From assembly GCA_963576735.1 (NCBI GenBank), contig OY755170.1, forward strand, positions 21,436,875 through 21,500,874: a stretch of 64,000 nt of DNA, in the 5' to 3' direction. This document shows, in pieces, positions 48,401-51,888 of this stretch. Numbering within the stretch: the first letter of the stretch is position 1; the number at the start of each line of letters is the position of its first letter. The notes under the pieces were generated by a model. The model saw only the letters and a program-made list of their open reading frames with translations, made no database searches and was not told where the DNA came from. Position numbers and translations under genes: made by a program. Source of the DNA: Bedellia somnulentella. Lineage: Eukaryota; Arthropoda; Insecta; Lepidoptera; Bedelliidae.

Positions 48401-51172
48401 TTTTTTAACAACTATTTTTTTTATTTACTTTTTCCCCACTTAACCAATTTTAAACAGGAATTTGTTAACCTAGAGATCCAGCTATATCCTTTTAGGGATT
48501 TATAGCCGTGAGTATATGTATGTATGTCAGCATATTTTATGTTTATTGTCAGTGTAATCATTAATCAAAGATTTTAAAAGTAATTACCAAGGTTATCGCT
48601 ATTTATGCACATAAAATACAGCAGGAGTAAAAGCCTTAATAAGTGAAGATGTGTGTTGCTGAGTATCTTACGCGTTCTTCTCGAAACAATACACCTTCCA
48701 AATCTGAAGTAGAGTCAGCAGAGTAAGATTTAACTTATATGTAAGTTAGTGACGTTCAAAAAATAGAGAACAATTCTTTTAATTTTGATATAAATATTTT
48801 TTATCTTTTTATTTTATCTTTAACTGTTATTCCTTTCAAAAATTTTTATTGTATTTTTAAGTGTTCTTTAAAACAACCATCCTTTTAATAAAAGTCTTCA
48901 CTTCAATATGACAATATGAGTATATGTGAATGCCGTTATTTCTTGAATAAATCTTCATAATATGTCAATTACCAATATTTTAAATGAAAGTTATATTTTC
49001 TATTTCTCTAGGTGACATACAAGTTGAATCAGTTTAACAAAGTTTTTTAAATGATTTTTTTCCAATAAAAATCCGAAAGTATAGCATGTATGGAAAAGGT
49101 TATGAATATAGATGCAGCTTGAGAGGTTTGCTAGGATCATACGAAATGGCGATCGATAATCTCTGCCTACGCCAATGGGAACTACTAGCGTGAGTATACG
49201 TATAGATGTATGTAAACTCGTCATAAAAAATATTTTATTTTATTATGTTCCAACAGTAACTGAACAATGCTTAATATCGGTATGTTGAGTGGAAATCCGG
49301 TCGAATACTCGACCAAACCCGTTGGTAGTTGAATATATACTATGTTTGGTTTTCATTCAGGAGCTTAAACAGCTTAACAGTGATATGTTGCTACAAACTA
49401 GCAAATTTTAAATTAATTCCTATAAAATCGAAGTGTAAAAGTCTTTGTTATTCACCTATAATTTTATTTTTATTAAAAATAACTTGGCCTTTAAAATATT
49501 GTCTCCAACTGTCTTGTAAAATAATACTTTAAAAGAGTGTTCTTAAGTTAAGAAGCTAGCTTTATAAATGCTCTTTTTAAAATACGAAAAGAGGCTACTC
49601 CTCGAAACGGAAAACCTTTATAGATGTCATATTTTTACCAATCGTTGCACTATTTCGAGTTTGACTTCGCAAAATATTTTCTGAAATATTCAACTCAAAT
49701 GTTACGCGGCACTTTACCGGGCCAAATAAAATAACGACACAGCTATTTAAGTGTCCCTCGTTGAAAAGTTGTACATTTTACAGCCTTTGGTAGTTATTTT
49801 TTTTTAAATAACTGCTGCTATTCAAACTTCTCGAAAATTTTCCAACTTTGTGATATTTTCATACAGTAAAAGCTTTTATTTTTTTTAAATTCGTATACAC
49901 TTTTAGATTTCAGCTGTGTAGTGTCGGCTTCCCCATTTCTTCCGGTGGGTGTACATAAGAGGCGACTAACGGTATTGGGGCTTTTAAGGGATTTTTGGGC
50001 GATGCGGTTGGAGACCCATCACCAACAACCTTTATTTTAACATCTTTATCCCCACACAACTTCCATAAGTAGCTGAGGAATTTCTCATTCCTTAGCTCTG
50101 GCTACCCCTTCTAGGGATTTATAGCCGTGAGTATATGTATGTATGTATGTATGTATTTTAGGTTTTAATACCCGTGTATTATTCACTCATAATTACGACG
50201 TTGATTCTTGTTCAGATAGACAGCAGCTATTAACCATTGCGCTGTAAGAATACGCTAAAACATACATAGACATCTTCTAAAACCATATCTTACATTTGTC
50301 CTATTTATATTGAGCAGAAAATCGCAGACAAAATAATATAAAATACAAGTGCAGTTGCTAACACATGAATGAATCCAATAAAATCATGCGATATCAATCG
50401 CTAGCGTTTCAATAGAGTGTGAAGCTTACCACGGCGTGTTACATGTGTGAGTGAGTGTCATATATCTGACACCAAGCTGGTAATAGCTCCGCAGAACACC
50501 CAAGGAATTCCCGATTGAGTGGCCGCCTTCGATTCCGATCAGCGAGGCAATCTTGCGTGGCCGGGCGCTGTGGATTTCAAGGATGTCTGCGGAAAAATTG
50601 CTCGTATTAATTTTTGACATTAATTTCTGGTAGTCGTTTTTCTTTCTTGGTTTTTACTATTGTTGGTATAGTAAGTTATGATGATTGATAACATTTAGGT
50701 TAAATTAGTATGATTTGTTAGTTATTGTTATTATGTGTGATTAGGTTGTTGTTAGTTTTACTTTTGGAGTGAGTTTATGATTGACTTTACCTATGAGTTA
50801 ATTATAAGTACGAGTATGAGTAAAACATGCTGAGCGATGTACAGTTGCGGTCCCAAGTTAGTTTAATTAGTTTTAGTTCGTGACATAAGTTAGTATCATA
50901 GTAAATCATTGACCCATATTCAAAATAGTAATGCGAAATAGTTTGCTTTTAATTTAAGTATTAGATCTAAATCTCAATCAATAGACATCGACTACTGGAT
51001 ACTACTCCACTTAAAATTATAATCAGTTATCAATCTCACCTGTAACCGATTTAGCAAACTTAAATTGTTTGGGGTATTTCTGCACAATTCTGTGGATCAC
51101 GTCAATCTGTTCGAGGGTGAGTTGCACTGCATCTTTGTTTTGTGTGGAGCACGGTACGAACGCTGACCAGAA
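12365..51172 (-). CDS. Membrane dipeptidase (renal dipeptidase, M19), 3' eight exons, N-terminus missing
   Basis: Spliced coding sequence, exons in transcript order: 51172-51040, 50586-50430, 34475-34421, 31076-30900, 27605-27521, 15408-15333, 14596-14458, 12493-12365. All junctions are GT-AG and all phases match; the total is 951 nt, or 316 residues plus TAA. The family hydrolyses dipeptides (leukotriene D4 and cystinyl-bisglycine in mammals) using two zinc ions, usually at the cell surface or secreted. Visible family motifs in order: [15 protein letters not shown] (metal-bridging Glu), [15 protein letters not shown] and IFSHSS (metal His residues), KRNIPDD (substrate Arg), GIGGDFDG (catalytic Asp). 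The first His-x-Asp pair (DGHNDLPW region) is absent, so at least one 5' exon lies upstream, probably beyond 64000. The C-terminus is hydrophilic, with no GPI-anchor-type hydrophobic tail. Family assignment is firm; substrate and localisation are inference. Confidence 0.93.
13068..13317 (+). repeat. Family A SINE-like element
   Basis: Full-length copy in the last dipeptidase intron. Its tail has drifted to GAAT repeats. It is flanked by ATTATTT at 13061-13067 and 13318-13324, a short possible target duplication. The head is GCCGTGTAGTGTCGGCTTAG, the family consensus. Confidence 0.85.
13424..13750 (+). repeat. Family B SINE, 5'-truncated inside the tRNA-like head
   Basis: Begins CGACTAGTGTTCAAATCCTG (the B-box region) and runs to the CCCCTTCGGGGATATTCGGC end with a TTATGC-type tail. 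It lacks the A box, and the break is at the same base as in the 39612-39918 copy. Confidence 0.85.
13751..14457. other. Intron sequence, unassigned
   Basis: Dipeptidase intron. ORFs here (for example 14110-14358) show no protein-like pattern, and no repeat is recognised. Confidence 0.4.
14458..14596 (-). CDS. Dipeptidase exon
   Basis: 139 nt, one base plus 46 codons. It encodes [19 protein letters not shown] and then a C-terminal helix with [20 protein letters not shown], the typical M19 tail (GLEDVSKYP in relatives). Acceptor TTTAG, donor GTATTA. Confidence 0.92.
14597..15332. other. Dipeptidase intron, no features
   Basis: 736-bp AT-rich intron with normal splice ends. No repeat or ORF of note. 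Confidence 0.6.
15333..15408 (-). CDS. Dipeptidase exon with catalytic aspartate
   Basis: 76 nt encoding [20 protein letters not shown] then DGVN. The Asp of GGDFDG corresponds to DPEP1 Asp288. Donor GTGAGT; the last codon (Arg) is split 2/1 with the next exon. The acceptor is TTTTTCAG. It lies next to a 5'-truncated LINE (from about 15477) that begins about 70 bp upstream in the intron. Confidence 0.92.
15477..16225 (+). mobile_element. 5'-truncated LINE (jockey/CR1-type), 3' end
   Basis: The frame 15504-15746 encodes the tail of a non-LTR reverse transcriptase: [38 protein letters not shown] and ELFKTVNI, the usual region after the thumb. Frameshifted continuations (for example [24 protein letters not shown]) run to about 15940. 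The 3' UTR then contains GATGTGTGTTGCTGAGTTTC and GAAGTAGAGTCAG. The same 3' end recurs at 48643-48825. It sits just upstream of a dipeptidase exon acceptor, in the intron. Confidence 0.8.
16226..17625. other. Intron sequence with a GTC-motif-rich block
   Basis: 16880-17170 has frequent short GTCAT, GTCGT and ACGTTA motifs like 19300-19810. Otherwise nothing recognised; the 16143-16467 ORFs are open by chance. Confidence 0.3.
17640..17756 (-). repeat. Family D short tRNA-like SINE
   Basis: Minus-strand 17754-17682 folds like a tRNA. There is a 7-bp acceptor stem (GACACGG/CTGTGTC, one G-T pair), D arm TAGCTCAGTTGGCAGAGC and T arm GCGGGTTCGATCCCCGC. The anticodon arm does not fold properly (one mismatch and an 8-nt loop, or a shifted 4-bp stem). 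It is followed by GAAATTTTTCTTTCCTTTAT, which also follows tRNA-like scraps at 54376 and 62890. It is therefore most likely a SINE, although a tRNA pseudogene is possible. A functional tRNA is unlikely. Confidence 0.75.
17860..17934. repeat. Long hairpin, 32-bp stem, pre-miRNA-sized
   Basis: Arms 17860-17892 (CGCAGAAGAAAAGTAAGACC...) and 17903-17934 pair over about 32 positions with a few mismatches and a loop of about 10 nt. The middle of the stem (GATGTGGAGGT) is GC-rich. It could be a miRNA precursor, a small foldback element or a mobile-element remnant; the sequence alone does not decide. Confidence 0.7.
17935..18558. other. Intron sequence, unassigned
   Basis: AT-rich; nothing recognised. 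Confidence 0.4.
18559..18799 (-). repeat. Family A SINE-like element, full length
   Basis: Minus-strand copy with a CATA-repeat tail complement at 18559-18575 and the head complement ending ACTACACGGC at 18799. It keeps the stem-loop near the tail and the GGGTCTCCAACCGCAT segment. Confidence 0.85.
18800..20560. other. Intron sequence with a motif-rich block
   Basis: 19300-19810 is dense in GTCAT, GTCGT and CGTTAT motifs and may be one end of an unrecognised DNA transposon. No ORF above 60 codons of note. Confidence 0.3.
20561..20710 (-). repeat. Family A SINE-like copy, head truncated
   Basis: Tail and middle of family A in minus orientation (CTAACGGCTATAAATCCC, TGAGTCTCCAACTGCATTGC), ending before the head. 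Confidence 0.75.
20812..20844 (+). mobile_element. Helitron 3' end fragment
   Basis: CCACGCGGAAGTAGTCGCGGG forms the short 3' hairpin. It is followed by CTAG and then T, as at Helitron ends. The rest of this element is not recognised. It abuts the next Helitron after three bases. Confidence 0.6.
20848..21889 (+). mobile_element. Non-autonomous Helitron, 1042 bp
   Basis: Starts TCAATACATAGTATAAAAC after an A. It contains the segment AAAACTACGCAACGGATTTT that I recognise from lepidopteran Helitrons. It ends with a hairpin (CCCGTGCGAAGCCGGGGCGG) and CTAG followed by T. Helitrons move by rolling-circle replication and insert between A and T without duplication, which fits both ends. No Rep/helicase coding, so it needs enzyme supplied in trans. 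Confidence 0.8.
22068..22196 (-). repeat. Family A SINE-like copy, head truncated
   Basis: CATA-repeat tail complement, then ACTCACGGCTTTAAATCCC and the stem-loop GGAATTAGAAATTCC. It stops at about 22196 before the middle of the element. Confidence 0.85.
22197..23095. other. Intron sequence with a possible LINE scrap
   Basis: 22865-22935 (GGGTGATTTGGCCATAGTCC) resembles a common lepidopteran repeat but is too short to assign. Nothing else seen. Confidence 0.3.
23096..23203. repeat. Cryptic simple repeat (CATA / TGCT / TGCA)
   Basis: Perfect CATA repeats pass into interspersed TGCA, TGCT and TACT tetramers over about 108 bp, a degenerate microsatellite. Confidence 0.8.
23204..24949. other. 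Intron sequence, unassigned
   Basis: AT-rich. Small ORFs at 23352-23540 and 24562-24786 show no protein-like pattern. Confidence 0.4.
24950..26590 (-). mobile_element. Broken non-LTR retrotransposon-like element (reverse transcriptase plus C-terminal domain)
   Basis: Minus strand. From about 26580 the frame reads [19 protein letters not shown], then [11 protein letters not shown] (YLDD catalytic motif, about 26459-26470), to a frameshift near 26170. The other frame continues [17 protein letters not shown] to a 9-A run at about 26025-26033, where the frame shifts again into a 357-codon frame (26023-24950). That frame has a Cys/His cluster (CRCG...GHHGLSC, residues 165-181), then [10 protein letters not shown]...LVWDAT (residues 223-243) resembling a PD-(D/E)xK nuclease core, and ends [10 protein letters not shown]. 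The 5' part is missing. The clade is uncertain. The 3' frame has a more even base composition than its flanks. Confidence 0.75.
26591..26801. other. Intron sequence beside the retroelement
   Basis: May include decayed 5' sequence of the retroelement on the minus strand, but stops interrupt it. Otherwise nothing. Confidence 0.3.
26802..27045 (-). repeat. Family A SINE-like element with 14-bp target duplication
   Basis: Full-length minus-strand copy flanked by ATCTTAAATAAAAT at 26788-26801 and 27046-27059. Tail complement TACATACATATACTCACGGC. One of the clearest insertions of the family. Confidence 0.92.
27060..27520. other. Intron sequence, unassigned
   Basis: End of the 12.1-kb dipeptidase intron up to the GTAATT donor of the 27521-27605 exon. 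Nothing recognised. Confidence 0.4.
27521..27605 (-). CDS. Dipeptidase exon
   Basis: 85 nt encoding [18 protein letters not shown] and then [10 protein letters not shown]. This matches the family strand NGG-I-MVNF that precedes the last active-site loop. It ends with one base of a Glu codon completed by the next exon. Donor GTAATT. Confidence 0.9.
28015..28136 (-). repeat. Family A tail and decayed head
   Basis: 28084-28136 is a good tail complement (CACATATACTCACGGCTATA, then AGCCAGAGCTAA). 28015-28083 contains TTATTGATGGGTCCCCACC and GATAGTGCTATTTTAAGC, family A pieces out of normal order or from a second decayed copy. Confidence 0.65.
28137..29290. other. Intron sequence upstream of the 29291 ORF
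   Basis: No repeat recognised. The 28524-28781 minus ORF is not protein-like. If the 29291 ORF is a gene, its promoter would be here; no TATA or initiator can be singled out. Confidence 0.3.
29291..30079 (+). CDS. Candidate two-exon gene or mobile-element-derived ORF
   Basis: The ORF 29768-30079 reads back in frame to 29730. It contains [39 protein letters not shown] and [20 protein letters not shown], and ends LLKV. The pattern (HGAHV, SEEA, RDHTRK-SR, DLLNRLL) looks protein-like, and I believe similar segments recur in uncharacterised arthropod proteins, possibly from transposons; that is recollection, not a search. A possible first exon at 29291-29309 (MDFQEQ plus one base, donor GTATGT) joins in phase to an AG at 29728-29729, but that acceptor has a poor pyrimidine tract. 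Length would be about 122 residues. It sits antisense in a dipeptidase intron. No function is assigned. Confidence 0.4.
30080..30631. other. Intron sequence, unassigned
   Basis: AT-rich 3' flank of the 29291-30079 ORF, with AATAAA at about 30250. Nothing else. Confidence 0.35.
30632..30707 (-). repeat. Family B SINE head
   Basis: Minus strand. It reads as the tRNA-like head: GTGATAGGTCAGCGGGTAGC, then GGGTTCAAATCCTGGG and GGCCTACACCAATTG. The body is absent downstream, so this is a 3'-truncated copy. Confidence 0.75.
30900..31076 (-). CDS. Dipeptidase exon with metal histidines and substrate arginine
   Basis: 177 nt, 59 codons, phase 0 at both ends. It encodes [32 protein letters not shown] and [12 protein letters not shown]. 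The His of DLSHV and the His of IFSHS match DPEP1 His198 and His219; the Arg of KRNIPDD matches Arg230. Acceptor ACAG, donor GTATGT. Confidence 0.93.
31077..32664. other. Intron sequence, unassigned
   Basis: Includes a 78-codon minus ORF (31765-31529, contains [12 protein letters not shown]) that I do not recognise and that has no supporting context. No repeats seen. Confidence 0.3.
32665..32880. repeat. Dispersed repeat, probably LINE-derived
   Basis: TGCCCGATTGCGGGTTGGCA, AGTGCTGGGACCGAATGC and GAGCCGTGAGTTGAATG resemble a sequence often dispersed in lepidopteran genomes. The match is from memory and the limits are approximate. Confidence 0.45.
32881..33725. other. Intron sequence, unassigned
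   Basis: AT-rich; no feature supported. Confidence 0.4.
33726..33976. mobile_element. Snapback MITE, PIF/Harbinger-like
   Basis: 251 bp, almost entirely inverted repeat. The left arm begins GGGCCGGCGCTCACTGCCGG and its complement ends the element. The arms (about 100 bp each) share the CATGGCATGGCAAAG and TTTTTAATCTTATTACC stretches and meet near 33835-33870. The flanks are TAA (33723-33725 and 33977-33979 after alignment). A 3-bp TAA/TTA duplication and GGGCC termini are typical of PIF/Harbinger, but no transposase is present to prove it. Confidence 0.8.
33993..34041 (-). repeat. Family B SINE 3' end scrap
   Basis: Minus-strand GTTCACGACGTATATCCCCA then GGGGTGGCAGAGG, the last about 50 bp of family B, 15 bp from the MITE end. 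Confidence 0.65.
34042..34420. other. Intron sequence, unassigned
   Basis: Leads to the GTAAAT donor side of the short 34421-34475 exon. Nothing recognised. Confidence 0.4.
34421..34475 (-). CDS. Dipeptidase short exon
   Basis: 55 nt, 18 codons plus one base. It completes the Trp of NTPW and encodes [18 protein letters not shown], the variable loop leading to the helix before the LVDLSHV strand. Acceptor TTTCAG, donor GTAAAT. It is isolated between introns of 16.0 kb and 3.3 kb, but the phase match on both sides leaves little doubt. Confidence 0.88.
34539..34750 (+). repeat. Family A SINE-like copy with internal deletion
   Basis: Head at 34539, tail TATG repeat to about 34750. About 35 bp around GGGGCTTTTAAGGGATTTTT is deleted (joins ACTAACGG to AGGAGACCC). 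Confidence 0.85.
34982..35229 (+). repeat. Family A SINE-like element, full length
   Basis: Head GCCGTGTAGTGCCGGCTTAG, tail TATGTATGTATGTAT. Only 230 bp from the preceding copy and in the same orientation, yet a different subfamily (ACGGGTGTCGTAAG rather than GGTGGGTGTACGTAAG), so not a simple tandem duplication. Confidence 0.88.
35230..35672. other. Intron sequence, unassigned
   Basis: AT-rich; nothing recognised. Confidence 0.4.
35673..35920 (-). repeat. Family A SINE-like element with 10-bp target duplication
   Basis: Minus-strand copy flanked by CTTACAACAT at 35663-35672 and 35921-35930. About 20 extra bases lie between the head complement (ends about 35900) and the right duplication, so either extra 5' bases were added at insertion or the head extends further here. 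Confidence 0.85.
36290..36490 (+). repeat. Family A SINE-like copy, diverged
   Basis: Head GCCGTGTAGTGTTAGCTTG with an inserted GTTGCCGTTAGCACCG. The middle is recognisable (GTAAGAGGCGACTAAGG, GGGCGATGTGGTTTGAGA) and the tail is lost. Confidence 0.75.
36651..36876 (-). repeat. Family A SINE-like copy, diverged
   Basis: TACTTACAGCTGCAGACCCC, then AAATTCCTCACCCACTTTTG and GTTGCCTCTTACGAACCCC follow the family order on the minus strand at lower identity. Confidence 0.7.
36877..38004. other. Intron sequence, unassigned
   Basis: AT-rich, with no coding or repeat signature. Confidence 0.4.
38005..38075 (-). mobile_element. LINE 3' end fragment (ATC-tail type)
   Basis: ATCATCATCATCAGCC followed by CACTGCTGAATATAGACCCC and GATCTTCAT is the complement of the 3' end of a LINE I recognise as widespread in Lepidoptera, possibly RTE-like. 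Confidence 0.6.
38076..38970. other. Intron sequence, unassigned
   Basis: Includes a 64-codon ORF (38430-38624) with no recognisable content. Confidence 0.35.
38971..39068 (+). repeat. Family A SINE-like tail fragment
   Basis: ATCAACTTCCAAAAGTGGCT to the TATG tail, lacking the 5' two thirds. Confidence 0.85.
39069..39611. other. Intron sequence, unassigned
   Basis: Nothing recognised. Confidence 0.4.
39612..39918 (-). repeat. Family B SINE, 5'-truncated
   Basis: Minus-strand copy with (TTATG)n tail complement ACATAACATAACATAAACG, body intact (GGTTGGCAGAGGTACTAATA, GTTAACAACCATGATA), ending at CACTAGTCG. It is cut at the same head position as the 13424 copy. Confidence 0.88.
40125..40159. 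repeat. 35-bp palindrome
   Basis: Arms AGCAAAATGTAAGTATT (40125-40141) and its exact complement (40143-40159) around a single base. Confidence 0.8.
40246..40298 (-). repeat. Family A head fragment
   Basis: AACGGGTTAGTGCTATTCTA then AGTCGACACT...CTACAC match the head complement. Confidence 0.55.
40299..40778. other. Intron sequence, unassigned
   Basis: Nothing recognised. Confidence 0.4.
40779..40880 (-). repeat. Family C repeat
   Basis: Minus strand: TATATTCACGCC, then ATTGGGGTAGGCAGAGACTA, CACTTGGTACGATCGTGACA and AACCTCTCTTGCTTCCC. Same unit as 49100-49216 and 54408-54500. Confidence 0.75.
40967..41215 (+). repeat. Family A SINE-like element, full length
   Basis: Head GCTGTGTAGTGCCGGCTTAG, tail TATGTATATGTATGTATG. 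GTTTTCTATTTG just before the head and GTTTTCTATCTG just after the tail suggest a target duplication with one mismatch. Confidence 0.85.
41364..41535 (+). repeat. Family A SINE-like copy, decayed
   Basis: GCGGTGTGGTTGCGGCTTAG to about ATTCCAAAAGTTGCT, with a deletion after GTAAGAGGCGA. Confidence 0.7.
41536..41849. other. Intron sequence, unassigned
   Basis: Nothing recognised. Confidence 0.4.
41850..42112 (-). mobile_element. LINE 3' end, decayed
   Basis: Minus-strand remnant of the same LINE type as 38005: ATCATTATCATCTTCATTC, ATAGACGCCTTCTGCTAAT, GAAGCCTTCCCACACAG, GAACTTTCGAGACC, CTCACTTCCACTTAAATTAT. The ORF at 41920-42114 is antisense noise within it. Confidence 0.6.
42113..44473. other. 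Long intron stretch, nothing recognised
   Basis: 2.4 kb of AT-rich sequence. The 63-codon minus ORF at 43599-43790 is not protein-like. No repeat family seen. Confidence 0.4.
44474..45436 (-). mobile_element. Non-autonomous Helitron, 963 bp
   Basis: On the minus strand it begins TCTATACTTATAATAAATC right after an A. It ends with a hairpin (CCCGTGCGAAGCTGGG) and CCACTAG followed by T. Both ends match the Helitron rule (5'-TC, CTRR-3', A^T target, no duplication). Inside are a (GACA)n run (about 45292-45318) and the CCAAGTTTCGTTAAAATTCG segment common in lepidopteran repeats. It has no protein coding. Confidence 0.85.
45533..45757 (+). repeat. Family A SINE-like copy, decayed
   Basis: CAGTCTAGTGTCAGTTTAGA to GAATTATAGCCATGATG, in full family order at low identity. 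Confidence 0.65.
45758..46815. other. Intron sequence, unassigned
   Basis: Overlapping 80- and 91-codon ORFs on opposite strands (46348-46834) show no family pattern. Confidence 0.35.
46816..46987 (+). repeat. Family A SINE-like copy, decayed, head missing
   Basis: GAGATCTTTTTAAGTGTTTT, CTCAACTTCCAAAAGTA and GATCTGGCTCCCCTTAT match the family at low identity. Confidence 0.5.
46988..47898. other. Intron sequence, unassigned
   Basis: ORFs at 47456-47868 on both strands are not protein-like. Nothing else recognised. Confidence 0.35.
47899..47934 (+). repeat. Family A SINE-like tail fragment
   Basis: GATGGATTTATAGCGGTGAG followed by TATATGTATGTATGT. Confidence 0.75.
48262..48527 (+). repeat. 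Family A SINE-like copy, decayed
   Basis: CCCCCATTAGTAAGTGTTCG through GGCCAATGTGGTCGGAGA to GGATTTATAGCCGTGAGTAT and a TATG tail. Confidence 0.7.
48643..48825 (+). mobile_element. LINE 3' end, second copy
   Basis: GAAGATGTGTGTTGCTGAG to TTTTATCTT matches the 3' UTR at 16045-16225 over about 170 bp, including GAAGTAGAGTCAGCAGAGT and GACGTTCAAAAAATAGAGAA. It is 5'-truncated to non-coding sequence only. Confidence 0.85.
49100..49216 (+). repeat. Family C repeat
   Basis: GAGAGGTTTGCTAGGATCAT, then GGCGATCGATAATCTCTGCC, CCAATGGGAACTA and GCGTGAGTATACGTATAGAT. The 3' end resembles that of family A. Confidence 0.75.
49217..49910. other. Intron sequence, unassigned
   Basis: Nothing recognised. 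Confidence 0.4.
49911..50155 (+). repeat. Family A SINE-like element with target duplication
   Basis: Head GCTGTGTAGTGTCGGCTT, TATG tail to 50155. It is flanked by TTTTAGATTT (49901-49910) and TTTTAGGTTT (50156-50165), one mismatch in ten. About 15 bp is deleted after the head. Confidence 0.88.
50430..50586 (-). CDS. Dipeptidase exon with the bridging glutamate
   Basis: 157 nt. The first codon (Asp) is split 1/2 with the previous exon and the last (Trp) is split 2/1 with the next. It encodes [20 protein letters not shown] and the THTCNTP motif. The Glu of IEGGH corresponds to DPEP1 Glu125, which bridges the two zinc ions. The donor is GTAAGC. A 16-kb intron follows. Confidence 0.92.
50587..51039. 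other. Dipeptidase intron, no features
   Basis: 453-bp intron with several GTTAGT/GTTGTT runs; no repeat family recognised. Confidence 0.6.
51040..51172 (-). CDS. Dipeptidase exon (first seen in window)
   Basis: 133 nt, 44 codons plus one base, phase 0 start after an AG acceptor at 51173-51174 and a GTGAGA donor. It encodes FWSAFVPC, then a helix with [16 protein letters not shown], which in mammalian DPEP1 directly follows the N-terminal metal-ligand region and a GGQ tripeptide. The preceding exon should therefore end in a phase-0 junction near GGQ; I could not find it in the window. Confidence 0.9.
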
Positions 51173-51772
51173 CTGCGGAAGAAATTAATGGATTCAGTTG
51201 TGTACTGATTAATTATACTTTTTCCACCGGAGATTACAAAAGGATAGTCTCGGAATTGGACAGTTCAGGTTATTTATGGGGCAATAGCGATTATAAAGGT
51301 TGGTTTTTAAAACCTTCTTTCTCTCTGTGTATTGTGGGCTTAGAAGAAGCCTAACGCATTTATGCATGCGAGTGCCTTAGAGGTTACTAAGGTTTTTGAG
51401 GCGTTTTAGGTGCGATTGTTGGGCTACATAGCTGACGATTTATGAGTCTTTTCTCCATTTGCCTTCCAAAAGGACCTGTAGAGATTATCATTTTAAAGTC
51501 CTGGCTAACTATAATATCCATATATAGATACTATCCATCATTAGCACAAAAACCATACTTAATTTCAAATTCGACAGTTTTTAAAATTTTATCCAACATC
51601 AATATATTTGCGTGAAACCTATTCGTAATATTAATATACTCCCACACAACTATCGTAATTAGTTTTTTATGTCATAATTGTAAAACGAATTAAATTTTCA
51701 ATAATCTAATTGGCTGCGGTCTAACAAAATAATTGGAAGTTACTGTCAAATATTTTCCTAAATTAATAAGCG
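51173..51772. other. Interval between the divergent dipeptidase exon and the actin-like start
   Basis: 600 bp that must hold the actin-like promoter and 5' UTR and also dipeptidase intron. A very decayed family A copy may lie at about 51330-51530 (GTTACTAAGGTTTTTGAGG, GCCTTCCAAAAGGACC). No clear TATA box is assigned. Confidence 0.35.
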
Positions 51773-51888
51773 ATGTCGCTCGATGCTAATGCTCGTTGTA
51801 TTATAATTGATTGTGGAACGGAAAATACTAAAGCAGGTTTTAAAGGGGAGCATTTTCCGAGATGTATTACACCAACCATTGCTGGAGG
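51773..51888 (+). CDS. Actin-like exon 1 with start codon
   Basis: 116 nt from ATG at 51773 to the GTAAGC donor. It encodes MSLDANARCIIIDCGTENTK and then AGFKGEHFPRCITPTIAG. The first phosphate loop of actin (D-N-G-S) reads D13-C14-G15-T16. This is the only ATG that places the loop at the usual distance from the N-terminus. Confidence 0.88.
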
